Assembly: GCF_019130065.1 (NCBI RefSeq)
Contig: NZ_JAHSPG010000008.1
Coordinates: 310,001 to 374,000, forward strand
Length of the DNA stretch: 64,000 nt
Direction: 5' to 3'
Source of the DNA: Pinibacter aurantiacus
Lineage (GTDB): Bacteria; Bacteroidota; Bacteroidia; Chitinophagales; Chitinophagaceae
Shown: positions 34,273 through 41,977 of the stretch, one piece after another
Numbering within the stretch: the first letter of the stretch is position 1
Layout: each line of letters begins with the position of its first letter
Program-made: the position numbers and the translations under genes
The notes under the pieces: generated by a model
Databases searched by the model: none
What the model was told of the DNA's origin: nothing
The model's input: only the letters and a program-made list of their open reading frames with translations

Positions 34273-37200
34273 ATGGTAGAAACTTTTATAAAACGACCGA
34301 TCTTATCATTGGTCATATCCTTATTGATTGTATTGCTGGGTGTGCTGGCGCTCTTTACGTTGCCGGTCACTCAGTTTCCCGATATCGTTCCACCTTCTGT
34401 TGTAGTAACAGCAAAGTACACCGGGGCAAACGCTGAAGTATGTACCAACGCCGTTACAACGCCTTTGGAAAGAGCGATCAACGGCGTGCCGGGCATGACG
34501 TATATGTCTTCGGTATCCAGTAACAATGGTATTACGCTGATCACTGTTTTTTTTAAAGTAGGAACAGATCCCGATCAGGCGGCGGTAAACGTGCAAAACC
34601 GTGTAACGACGGTGCTTGACGAACTGCCGGAAGAAGTGATTAAAGCCGGCGTAACAACAGAAAAAGAGGTGAACAGTATGTTGCTGTACCTCAACATTGT
34701 CAGCAAAGATTCAAGCGCTGATGAAGAATTTATTTACAACTTCGCCGACATCAACGTGCTTCAAGAGCTGAAACGTATTGATGGCGTTGGTTTCGCCGAG
34801 ATCATGGGTGCACGTGAATACTCCATGCGTGTATGGTTGAAACCCGATAGAATGCTGGCATACAATGTATCTGCAGATGAGATTGTGAATGCATTAAGAG
34901 CACAAAACATAGAAGCTGCACCCGGAAAAACGGGAGAGAGTTCTGGTAAACAAGCACAGAATGTACAATACGTTTTGCGCTATACTGGAAAATTTTTCGA
35001 ACCGAAACAATATGAAGAAGTTGCCATCAAAGCGAAGGACGATGGAACAATACTGAAGCTGAAAGACATTGCGGAGGTTGAATTTGGAACGTTGAGTTAC
35101 GGAATGGTGTCGAAGACAAACGGCCAACCATCTGCATCCATTATGATCAAGCAGAGACCCGGTTCCAATGCGAGTGATGTAATTGCCAACATCAAATCGA
35201 AGATGGAGGAATTGAAACAAACCAGTTTTCCGCCGGGCATGGAATTCAACTATGCTTACGACGTATCGCGCTTTTTGGATGCAAGTATTCACGAAGTATT
35301 ACGCACATTGGTGGAGGCTTTCTTGTTGGTGTTTGTTGTAGTGTTCATCTTTTTGCAAGATTTCAGATCAACGCTTATTCCTGCACTGGCCGTGCCTGTA
35401 GCGCTTATCGGTACATTGGCATTCATGCAAATGCTTGGCTTCTCTATCAACCTGCTTACATTGTTTGCATTGGTATTAGCCATTGGTATTGTGGTAGACA
35501 ACGCGATTGTGGTCGTCGAGGCAGTGCACGTAAAAATGACGGAAGAACATTTAACGCCATTGGCAGCAACCATCAAAGCAATGAAAGAAATTTCAGGAGC
35601 CATCCTTGCCATCACATTGGTGATGTCTGCGGTGTTTGTTCCGGTTGCGTTTTTGTCCGGGCCAGTTGGTGTGTTTTACCGGCAGTTCTCATTGACACTT
35701 GCCATCGCCATTGTGATATCGGGTATCAACGCGTTAACACTCACGCCGGCACTTTGTGCCTTGATGCTTAAGCATGACACGAAGCCAAAGAAAAATAATT
35801 TGCTCAATAAATTTTTCCATGGCTTCAACAAGAACTATTTAAAAACAGAAAGAAAATACAAATCTCTTGTTACAAGAATTGCGGGAAGACAAGTCATCAC
35901 AATGGCTTTGTTGATTGGCTTCTGCGTGGCAACATGGGGTGTGAATGCAATTTTGCCTTCGGGCTTTATTCCCACGGAAGATCAGGGAATGATCTACGTG
36001 AACGTTACAACGCCGCCTGGCTCTACGGTTGAGCGTACTGAGAAGGTGCTGGATGCAATCGAAGAGATCACAATGAAAGAAAGTGTGGTGGAAAACATCA
36101 GTAGTCTTTCCGGTTATAGTTTGGTGAATGAAGTGGCCGGTGCATCCTATGGCATGGCAATGATCAACCTTAAGCCTTGGGATAAAAGAAAAGAATCTGT
36201 GCAGGATTTGATTGAAAGATTGGAAAAGAAAACGAAGAATATTAAAGATGCGAACATCGAATTCTTTCCTCCGCCAACGGTTCCCGGTTTTGGTAATGCG
36301 AGTGGTTTTGAACTGCGTTTGCTCGACAAAAATCGCGGAGGAAGTTTGAACAATACTGCCAAAGTAACCAACGATTTCATTGCTTCTCTAAAAAAGGAAA
36401 AAGCAATTGGATCGGCATTTACAAGCTTTGACGTGAATTTTCCGCAATACCTGATACATGTAGATTACGACATGGCGGGCAAGAAAGGAGTAACGGTGGA
36501 TAACGCCATGAGCTCGTTGCAAACCTTGCTCGGAAGTTATTACGCCACCAACTTCATTCGCTTTGGACAAATGTATAAGGTGATGGTGCAAACAGGTCCC
36601 GGCTATCGTACAAAGCCCGAAGACATTTTGAACTTGTATGTAAAAAATGATCGTGGTGAAATGGTGCCTTACTCAACATTCATCAGGCTTGAACGCGTGT
36701 ATGGTCCTGAGCAATTGACACGATACAACATGTACACGTCTGCCATGATCAACGGTGATGCCGCGAGAGGATTTAGCAGTGGCGATGCGATCACAGCCAT
36801 TGAAAAAACAGCAAAGGAAAAATTGCCAAAAGGCTATAGCATAGAATGGAGCGGTATGACGCGTGAACAAATACTTTCAGGCAACCAGGCTGTGGCGGTA
36901 TTTATGCTGTGTTTAATATTTGTGTATCTGTTGCTCGCAGCGCAATACGAGAGCTTCATGTTGCCGATGCCTGTCATTCTTTCTTTGCCGACAGGTATTT
37001 TCGGAGCCTTCCTTTTCTTGAAATTGGCTGGACTTGAAAACAACATTTACGCGCAAGTTGCACTGGTCATGCTGATTGGTTTGCTTGGTAAGAATGCAAT
37101 CCTGATTGTTGAGTTTGCCATACAACGGCGCAAGCAGGGATTGACCATTATGGCCGCTGCACGCGAAGGTGCGGTCTCCCGTTTACGTCCTATCCTCATG

Positions 37201-37455
37201 ACATCATTCGCATTCATTGCCGGATTGATTCCATTGTGTTTAGCAAACGGTGCAGGTGCAATGGGCAATAAATCGATTGGTATGGCATCTGTTGGTGGAA
37301 TGCTGATGGGAACTGTGTTTGGCGTAATACTCATTCCGGGCCTGTATATCATTTTTGCAAAACTATCTGAATTGAGCAGTCGCAAGAAAATGAGCCAGCG
37401 CCAGTTTGTTTCACGCAAAACCATAAAAGACAACAGAAAAGTTGTGGAAGCCTAA
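34273..37455 (+). CDS. RND efflux pump, HAE1/AcrB type
   Basis: A 1060-residue proton-driven exporter of drugs or other hydrophobic compounds, with 12 transmembrane helices and two large periplasmic loops. The opening METF-like IKRPILSLVISLLIVLLGVL helix, the pore and porter segments and the C-terminal LLGKNAILIVEFAIQRRKQG (with the relay Lys) are typical. In helix 4 the relay pair, usually Asp-Asp in AcrB, reads D409-N410 (IVVDNAIVVVEAV). It is the middle gene of an adaptor-pump-channel operon. Specificity is unknown. Length is as expected (1030-1070). The two flanking spacers carry repeat elements of the same family. Confidence 0.95.
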   Translation: MVETFIKRPILSLVISLLIVLLGVLALFTLPVTQFPDIVPPSVVVTAKYTGANAEVCTNAVTTPLERAINGVPGMTYMSSVSSNNGITLITVFFKVGTDPDQAAVNVQNRVTTVLDELPEEVIKAGVTTEKEVNSMLLYLNIVSKDSSADEEFIYNFADINVLQELKRIDGVGFAEIMGAREYSMRVWLKPDRMLAYNVSADEIVNALRAQNIEAAPGKTGESSGKQAQNVQYVLRYTGKFFEPKQYEEVAIKAKDDGTILKLKDIAEVEFGTLSYGMVSKTNGQPSASIMIKQRPGSNASDVIANIKSKMEELKQTSFPPGMEFNYAYDVSRFLDASIHEVLRTLVEAFLLVFVVVFIFLQDFRSTLIPALAVPVALIGTLAFMQMLGFSINLLTLFALVLAIGIVVDNAIVVVEAVHVKMTEEHLTPLAATIKAMKEISGAILAITLVMSAVFVPVAFLSGPVGVFYRQFSLTLAIAIVISGINALTLTPALCALMLKHDTKPKKNNLLNKFFHGFNKNYLKTERKYKSLVTRIAGRQVITMALLIGFCVATWGVNAILPSGFIPTEDQGMIYVNVTTPPGSTVERTEKVLDAIEEITMKESVVENISSLSGYSLVNEVAGASYGMAMINLKPWDKRKESVQDLIERLEKKTKNIKDANIEFFPPPTVPGFGNASGFELRLLDKNRGGSLNNTAKVTNDFIASLKKEKAIGSAFTSFDVNFPQYLIHVDYDMAGKKGVTVDNAMSSLQTLLGSYYATNFIRFGQMYKVMVQTGPGYRTKPEDILNLYVKNDRGEMVPYSTFIRLERVYGPEQLTRYNMYTSAMINGDAARGFSSGDAITAIEKTAKEKLPKGYSIEWSGMTREQILSGNQAVAVFMLCLIFVYLLLAAQYESFMLPMPVILSLPTGIFGAFLFLKLAGLENNIYAQVALVMLIGLLGKNAILIVEFAIQRRKQGLTIMAAAREGAVSRLRPILMTSFAFIAGLIPLCLANGAGAMGNKSIGMASVGGMLMGTVFGVILIPGLYIIFAKLSELSSRKKMSQRQFVSRKTIKDNRKVVEA

Positions 37456-37460
37456 GCATG

Positions 37461-37538
37461 AGTTGTTAGTTGTAGGTTGTTAGGCTTGAAAGTGGAACAA
37501 TCTTTTCTAACAACTAACAACTATCAACCAACAACTAC
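37461..37538. repeat. Inverted repeat, GTTGTTAG word family
   Basis: The left arm (37461-37485, GTTGTTAGTTGTAGGTTGTT) faces the right arm (37506-37538, CAACTAACAACTATCAACC). Located between the pump and channel genes. A short hairpin CCCTTT...AAAGGG follows at 37560-37579. Confidence 0.82.
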
Positions 37539-37597
37539 AATGATTCAAATAATTCATAGCCCTTTGCTTTAGTAAAGGGATGAAAAATAAAGAGGTA

Positions 37598-39043
37598 ATG
37601 AAAAAAAGCAAGAACATACATTTTTATATAGTCGCACTCGGATTTGTCATTTTCGTTGTGTCGTGCGCACCATCGCGCAACACAGGCGTACCAGATAAAG
37701 TAGAAGTTTCCGATACATTGTTTCACACAACAGATAGCACAAGCATTGCAACAATAAAATGGAAAGATTTCTTCAAAGATCAATACCTGCAACGTATTAT
37801 TGACAGCACTTTGAAGAACAACCAGGATATCTTAATTGCCGCGCAAAGAGTAGAAGTTGCAAGGGCAAATTTAATGATGGCGAAGGCTGCTTTTCAACCG
37901 ACGGTAAATGGGGTGGTAAGCGCTGCAGCAGATCGGTATGGCGATTACACAATGAACGGCGTGGGAAATTTTGATACGAACTTATCGCCAAACATTTCCA
38001 ACGATCAGAAAATTCCAACGCCTGTAACACCTGACTACTTTATCGGTTTTAGAAGTACCTGGGAAATTGATTTGTGGGGCAAGCTGAAAAATAAGAAGAA
38101 AGCTGCATTGGCAAGATTTGCCGCCTCTGAAAAAGGCAGACAAATGCTGAGTACTTTTCTCGTTGCAGAGATAAGCTCCTTATACTACCAGCTTTTGGCA
38201 TTAGATAATGAGCTGAAAATTATCGAAAGGAATACCAAACTGCAAGAGTCTGCTTTGGATGTGGTGAAAATTCAAAAAGAAGGCGGGCGTGCTACAGAAC
38301 TCGCTGTTAAACAGTTTCAGGCACAAGTGTATAACACGAAAAGTTATGAGTATGCCATCAAGCAGGAAATTGGAGTAGTAGAAAATCAGATCAGTTATTT
38401 GATGGGCGGTTACCCAAAACATATCGAACGCGATACAATTATTACTGGCCAGGAGTTTCCGGAACAGTTGCTCACAGGTGTTCCGTCTTCCATGTTGTTG
38501 CGCAGACCAGACATCCGCGAAGCAGAGCTGCAGCTCATCGCCGCGAAGGCCGATGTAGATGCAGCAAGAGCCGCATTCCTGCCGTCACTTACAATAAATC
38601 CATATTTGGGATTAAACAGCTTTGGAGCGGGTTTGCTCTTCAACGGCGGTTCGTTTGTGTATGGAATTCTGGGAGGTTTGACGACGCCCGTTTTTAATCA
38701 GCGTCAGCTAAAAGCCAACCACATCATCAGCGTCGCGGCAAATAAAGAAGTGTACTACAGCTATCACAAGACAGTTACCAATGCAACACGTGAAGTGCTC
38801 ACAACATTGAACAATATCGATAATGGAAAAAAGATGTTGTCGCTGAAACAACAGGAAGCACAAGAGCTAACAGACGCCGTGTCGTCTGCGCAGGATTTGT
38901 ATGTGGCAGGTTACGCTACTTACCTTGAAATCATCACTGCGCAGAAAAGCGTGCTGGAAGCGGAGTTGCAAAAGAACGAGATCAGAAAGAATTTATACCT
39001 GTCATCGATTGGTTTGTATAGAATGCTAGGTGGCGGTTGGTAG
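37598..39043 (+). CDS. Outer-membrane efflux channel lipoprotein (NodT/OprM type)
   Basis: A 481-residue TolC-like protein that forms the outer-membrane exit duct for the RND pump. Lipoprotein signal (MKKSKNIHFYIVALGFVIFVVSC). The two OEP repeats show the usual long helices rich in Ala/Gln/Leu, the WEIDLWGKLKNKKKAALARF block and the RRPDIREAELQLIAAKADVDAARAAFLPS signature split between repeats. An earlier in-frame ATG at 37580 directly after a CCCTTT-AAAGGG hairpin would lengthen the signal by six residues; I prefer 37598 for the cleaner n-region. Length is typical (460-490). Confidence 0.92.
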   Translation: MKKSKNIHFYIVALGFVIFVVSCAPSRNTGVPDKVEVSDTLFHTTDSTSIATIKWKDFFKDQYLQRIIDSTLKNNQDILIAAQRVEVARANLMMAKAAFQPTVNGVVSAAADRYGDYTMNGVGNFDTNLSPNISNDQKIPTPVTPDYFIGFRSTWEIDLWGKLKNKKKAALARFAASEKGRQMLSTFLVAEISSLYYQLLALDNELKIIERNTKLQESALDVVKIQKEGGRATELAVKQFQAQVYNTKSYEYAIKQEIGVVENQISYLMGGYPKHIERDTIITGQEFPEQLLTGVPSSMLLRRPDIREAELQLIAAKADVDAARAAFLPSLTINPYLGLNSFGAGLLFNGGSFVYGILGGLTTPVFNQRQLKANHIISVAANKEVYYSYHKTVTNATREVLTTLNNIDNGKKMLSLKQQEAQELTDAVSSAQDLYVAGYATYLEIITAQKSVLEAELQKNEIRKNLYLSSIGLYRMLGGGW

Positions 39044-39239
39044 AGACGCGTTGAACGCGTCTCTCTTGCACCCCAAGTATGCACAAACATAAAGAAGGCA
39101 TGTTCGCGCTTTTTGGAAACATTACGCGGGTGTTACAGAGACGCATTCAATGCGTCTCTGTAAGCAGCCTCGGTTCGTGTCTTCACGAACCGAAATGCAC
39201 ATCGTGATTGTTCGGTAGTTCGTGGGGACACGAACCACG
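39041..39239. repeat. Composite hairpin region: GAGACGC palindromes and TTCGTG hairpins
   Basis: The palindrome AGAGACGCGTTGAACGCGTC (with its last three bases CTC beyond) is at 39043-39065. A second, CAGAGACGCATTCAATGCGT and so on, is at 39136-39161. Two further hairpins, CGGTTCGTGTCTTCACGAAC and GTTCGTGGGGACACGAAC, are at about 39170-39191 and 39218-39236. It lies in the 340-bp convergent spacer between the efflux channel and the 4Fe-4S protein. The remainder of that spacer (39240-39383) shows nothing I can name. Confidence 0.75.
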
Positions 39240-39383
39240 GCTAAGGGCGCGACACTGGGAATAATTTGGAATTTGGATTTATGGGATTGGAGGATGATTG
39301 AGTTTTCTGTGATACCCGTTTCGTTAGAAAAAAAATAGTTGAAAAGATGAGATTTGTCTTTGCCATGAAAATTCAGTCATCCA

Positions 39384-39614
39384 CTAGTCCGATGAATCCG
39401 AATTCTTATCAATGCTTAATGCGCCGCTGGGGCATTTTTTCACCTGATCAATAATGCGCTCCGTAGTGGCGCCGTCCATGTTGATCCACGGCCTGTTCTT
39501 AGGATTAAATACTTGTATCAATCCTTTCCAGCAAATGGTAGAATGTTGGCAAAGATGAGCCTGCCAAAGGATTGTTACATCACCATTGCTATATTTTCTT
39601 ATTTCGTCTGACAT
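39384..39614 (-). CDS. Divergent 4Fe-4S mono-cluster (Fer4_19/YjdI-like) protein
   Basis: A 76-residue protein with conserved cysteines C22 and C28 in AHLCQHSTIC and C61 in KKCPSGAL, plus the family's RPWINMDGA turn. This matches the Fer4_19 (YjdI-like) family, small proteins thought to bind an iron-sulphur cluster; their electron partners are unknown. Length is typical of the single-domain form (70-80). It follows icd on the same strand across a repeat element, so co-transcription would require reading through that element. Family call is reasonably strong; function is inferred. Confidence 0.82.
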   Translation of the reverse strand: MSDEIRKYSNGDVTILWQAHLCQHSTICWKGLIQVFNPKNRPWINMDGATTERIIDQVKKCPSGALSIDKNSDSSD

Positions 39615-39634
39615 GAGAAAGTAATTGAAAAAAA

Positions 39635-39740
39635 ATGACTGAATAATTGAAAATTAACCTTGTTAAAGTTACTCAATTATTCAGTCATTATATTATCCGA
39701 TCAACCTTCAGTTATTCAGTTAATCAGTTACTCAATTACT
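39635..39740. repeat. Inverted repeat, GTTATTCA word family
   Basis: The left arm (39635-39652, ATGACTGAATAATTGAAA) pairs with 39670-39688 (CTCAATTATTCAGTCATT). A further right-arm run (39705-39740) contains the icd stop codon. Confidence 0.82.
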
Positions 39741-41187
39741 GTCCTTGCGCTAAGCTATACGCTTTCTTATCTCCCCACATATTCAACAATTCTAGAGAGC
39801 AGATCTTAAAGTTTCCGCTAAGGCTTACATATAAACCAATAACATCCTGTTGATTCAACGCACTGCCATCAAGGCTTTCGAAACGTGCATTGTACTGATT
39901 CACAAGGTTGGTGAATTTAGAACCTGTAGGCCAAACCTGTGTACCACGATTGCTGATGCTTACCAAGCTAAATTTCACACCTGCATGGCGAAGACATTTT
40001 TGTGCGATCACTTCAGGTTGCTCTTCGCTCTCAATAAACATATCAACGCCCACGATTTTTTCCGCAGCAGTTTCTTCGGTGATCAACATCGGATTTTTTT
40101 CCAGGTTGAAAACTGTTGGAGTAACCGGCTTGTTGGGAAGAATTTCTTTTGCACCGTGCTGAGGTTGTTTTCCAAAGTTTGCAATAATAGCATCCGCAAA
40201 CTGCGTGGTGTTTGCAGAAGGTGTGCTTTTATCGCCAAAATCGCCGGTATGAGTACCGCTTTCCAAAGTATACAACAATGCATTTTCAATGATTGCCGCA
40301 TTTTCCATCAATCCGAGGTGGCGCAACATAGCGATACCGCTCAACAAAAGAGCCGTTGGGTTGGCAATATTTTTACCGGCAATATCAGGAGCGGTTCCGT
40401 GAACAGCTTCGAAAATACAAATGTGGTCGCCGATATTTCCCGAAGGAGCAAAACCTAAACCGCCCACAAGACCAGCACAAAGGTCAGAAACGATATCGCC
40501 CTGCAAGTTGGTCAACACCACTGTATCAAAAAGATCAGGGCGGGTAACCAACTTCATACAAAGGTCATCCACAATCACATCATCAGCTTTCAGGTGCGGA
40601 TATTCCTTTGCCACTTCGTAGAAGCACTCAAGGAACAAGCCGTCGGTGATTTTCATGATGTTTGACTTGTGGCCGCAGGTAATTCTTTTAGCATTTTTCT
40701 TGCTGGCCATTTCGAAGGCATATTTGATCACCTGCAAGCTACCCGGACGGGTAATGAAACGGCGGCTCAACGCAACATCCTGTGTAAGCATGTGCTCCAC
40801 ACCGCCATAAGTATCTTCAATGTTTTCGCGAACAATTGTTACATCGATGGGAATGCCTGCTTTACTGAAAACAGTATCCACGCCATGTAAAGTTTGAAAC
40901 ACACGTTTGTTAGCATAAGTGTTCCATGTTTTGCGTGCGGTAACGTTCACGCTTTTTACCCCTTTACCTTTTGGGGTTTCCATCGGGCCCTTAAAAAGAA
41001 TACCCAGTTTCTCGATGGTATCTTTGGCTTCAGGAGTCATACCGTTGCTGAATCCTTTGTCAAACACCCATTTTCCCATGTCAACAAATTCATACTCAAG
41101 GGGAACCTTTCCGGCAACGAAAATTTTTAGTACGGCATCCATGATCTCTGGACCGATACCATCACCTTTTGCAACAGCAATATTCAT
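39736..41187 (-). CDS. icd: NADP-dependent isocitrate dehydrogenase, long form with C-terminal extension
   Basis: A 483-residue beta-decarboxylating dehydrogenase converting isocitrate to 2-oxoglutarate in the TCA cycle. The core (residues 1-335) has the GDGIGPEIM nucleotide-side start, RENIEDTYGGVEH (substrate Arg and regulatory region), the catalytic Lys/Tyr segments and the DLCAGLVGGLGFAPSGNIG metal/NADP region, ending with HGTAPDIAGKNIANP. A further 140 residues (about 340-483) form an extra C-terminal domain, as in the Thermus-type enzyme, absent from the E. coli type. A -7 promoter element lies 75-82 bp upstream. The stop codon falls inside a repeat element. Homoisocitrate or isopropylmalate dehydrogenase is unlikely. 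Confidence 0.93.
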   Translation of the reverse strand: MNIAVAKGDGIGPEIMDAVLKIFVAGKVPLEYEFVDMGKWVFDKGFSNGMTPEAKDTIEKLGILFKGPMETPKGKGVKSVNVTARKTWNTYANKRVFQTLHGVDTVFSKAGIPIDVTIVRENIEDTYGGVEHMLTQDVALSRRFITRPGSLQVIKYAFEMASKKNAKRITCGHKSNIMKITDGLFLECFYEVAKEYPHLKADDVIVDDLCMKLVTRPDLFDTVVLTNLQGDIVSDLCAGLVGGLGFAPSGNIGDHICIFEAVHGTAPDIAGKNIANPTALLLSGIAMLRHLGLMENAAIIENALLYTLESGTHTGDFGDKSTPSANTTQFADAIIANFGKQPQHGAKEILPNKPVTPTVFNLEKNPMLITEETAAEKIVGVDMFIESEEQPEVIAQKCLRHAGVKFSLVSISNRGTQVWPTGSKFTNLVNQYNARFESLDGSALNQQDVIGLYVSLSGNFKICSLELLNMWGDKKAYSLAQGQ

Positions 41188-41261
41188 AATTGAATTTTTA
41201 GTCTAATGTTTAAAAGAATCTTCTCAGGGCGAGCAACAGATGTCAATAAAAAATGGAGACG

Positions 41262-41269
41262 CAAAGATA
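41262..41269 (-). promoter_or_regulatory. Bacteroidetes -7 element (TATCTTTG) of icd
   Basis: On the minus strand TATCTTTG matches TAnnTTTG, with a leader of roughly 70 nt to the icd ATG. A -33 TTTG is not clear. Confidence 0.5.
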
Positions 41270-41445
41270 ATTTTTAGTTTAAGAAAGAAATGCAGATTAT
41301 TATCTTTTTTAGGGTGGATAATGACTTTTAATCAATATCATAATAAACCATGATAATCTTGAAGATCTGCGGCTGTACCCATAATTAGGTAACAAAAAAT
41401 TAAAACCTTAGGTTATTTTCATTATTTTTATCAAAAACCTGGTCA

Positions 41446-41832
41446 ATGGTTAGCAAGATATCAGAAGGTATAGAAATAAGTGTAGAGACCTTTTATCAGC
41501 CGGACTACTCAAACCCAATGTCCGCTGAGTTTATGTTTGCTTACCGCATCAGCATTGAAAACCACAATAATTTCCCCGTTCAGTTACAGCGCCGCCACTG
41601 GCATATTTTCGACAGCAATGGCCAATACCGTGAAGTAGAAGGCGAGGGCGTTGTTGGTGTACAACCTACACTTAATCCCGGCGAACGCTATCAATATGTA
41701 AGCGGTTGCAATCTTCGCACCGAAATGGGCAAAATGTACGGAACCTACTCCATGCTCAACCTGAGCAATAAAAGGGCTTTTGACGTGAACATTCCCGCGT
41801 TTGAAATGATCGTTCCGTTTAAGCACAACTAA
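41446..41832 (+). CDS. apaG: ApaG-domain protein
   Basis: A 128-residue immunoglobulin-like fold protein. The ApaG signatures are clear: the N-terminal GIEISVETFYQPDYSNP, the strand AYRISIENHNNFPVQLQRRH, the motif GEGVVGVQPTLNPGERYQY, and a C-terminal GTYSMLN. ApaG has been linked to Co/Mg ion resistance and diadenosine tetraphosphate levels in proteobacteria, and the domain also occurs in eukaryotic F-box proteins. The molecular role is unclear. Length is typical. It is divergent from icd and convergent with the POT transporter. Confidence 0.93.
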   Translation: MVSKISEGIEISVETFYQPDYSNPMSAEFMFAYRISIENHNNFPVQLQRRHWHIFDSNGQYREVEGEGVVGVQPTLNPGERYQYVSGCNLRTEMGKMYGTYSMLNLSNKRAFDVNIPAFEMIVPFKHN

Positions 41833-41836
41833 GTAT

Positions 41837-41920
41837 TAGAAATTAGAAGTTAGGAGTTAGGAATTAGAAAGCGTAGTCGCAGCGAGGACTTCAGTTATTC
41901 AATTATTCAGTTATTCAGCT
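41837..41920. repeat. Solo arms of the AATTAGGAATTAG and GTTATTCA families
   Basis: 41837-41869 iterates ATTAGAAATTAGAAGTTAGG words and 41891-41919 iterates TTATTCA words. Neither has a complementary arm here. Both sit just before a strong terminator. Confidence 0.65.
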
Positions 41921-41922
41921 TA

Positions 41923-41964
41923 TAAAAAAAAGAGGCGATGTTATTAGCATCGCCTCTTTTTTTA
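41923..41964. terminator. Bidirectional terminator between apaG and the POT transporter
   Basis: A perfect 10-bp stem AGAGGCGATG/CATCGCCTCT around TTATTAG, with an A run on the left and a T run on the right, serving both convergent genes. Confidence 0.92.
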
Positions 41965-41977
41965 TCTCGAAACAAAT

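Noticed and set aside
37560-37579. Hairpin CCCTTTGCTTTAGTAAAGGG as a terminator inside the efflux operon
   Set aside because: The 6-bp stem is weak and is followed directly by ATGAAAAAT rather than a T tract; it is more likely incidental or affects translation start choice.
41206-41277. Short plus-strand ORF of 23 codons (MFKRIFSGRATDVNKK...) between icd and apaG
   Set aside because: It overlaps the icd promoter region, has no promoter of its own and no terminator, and could be chance.
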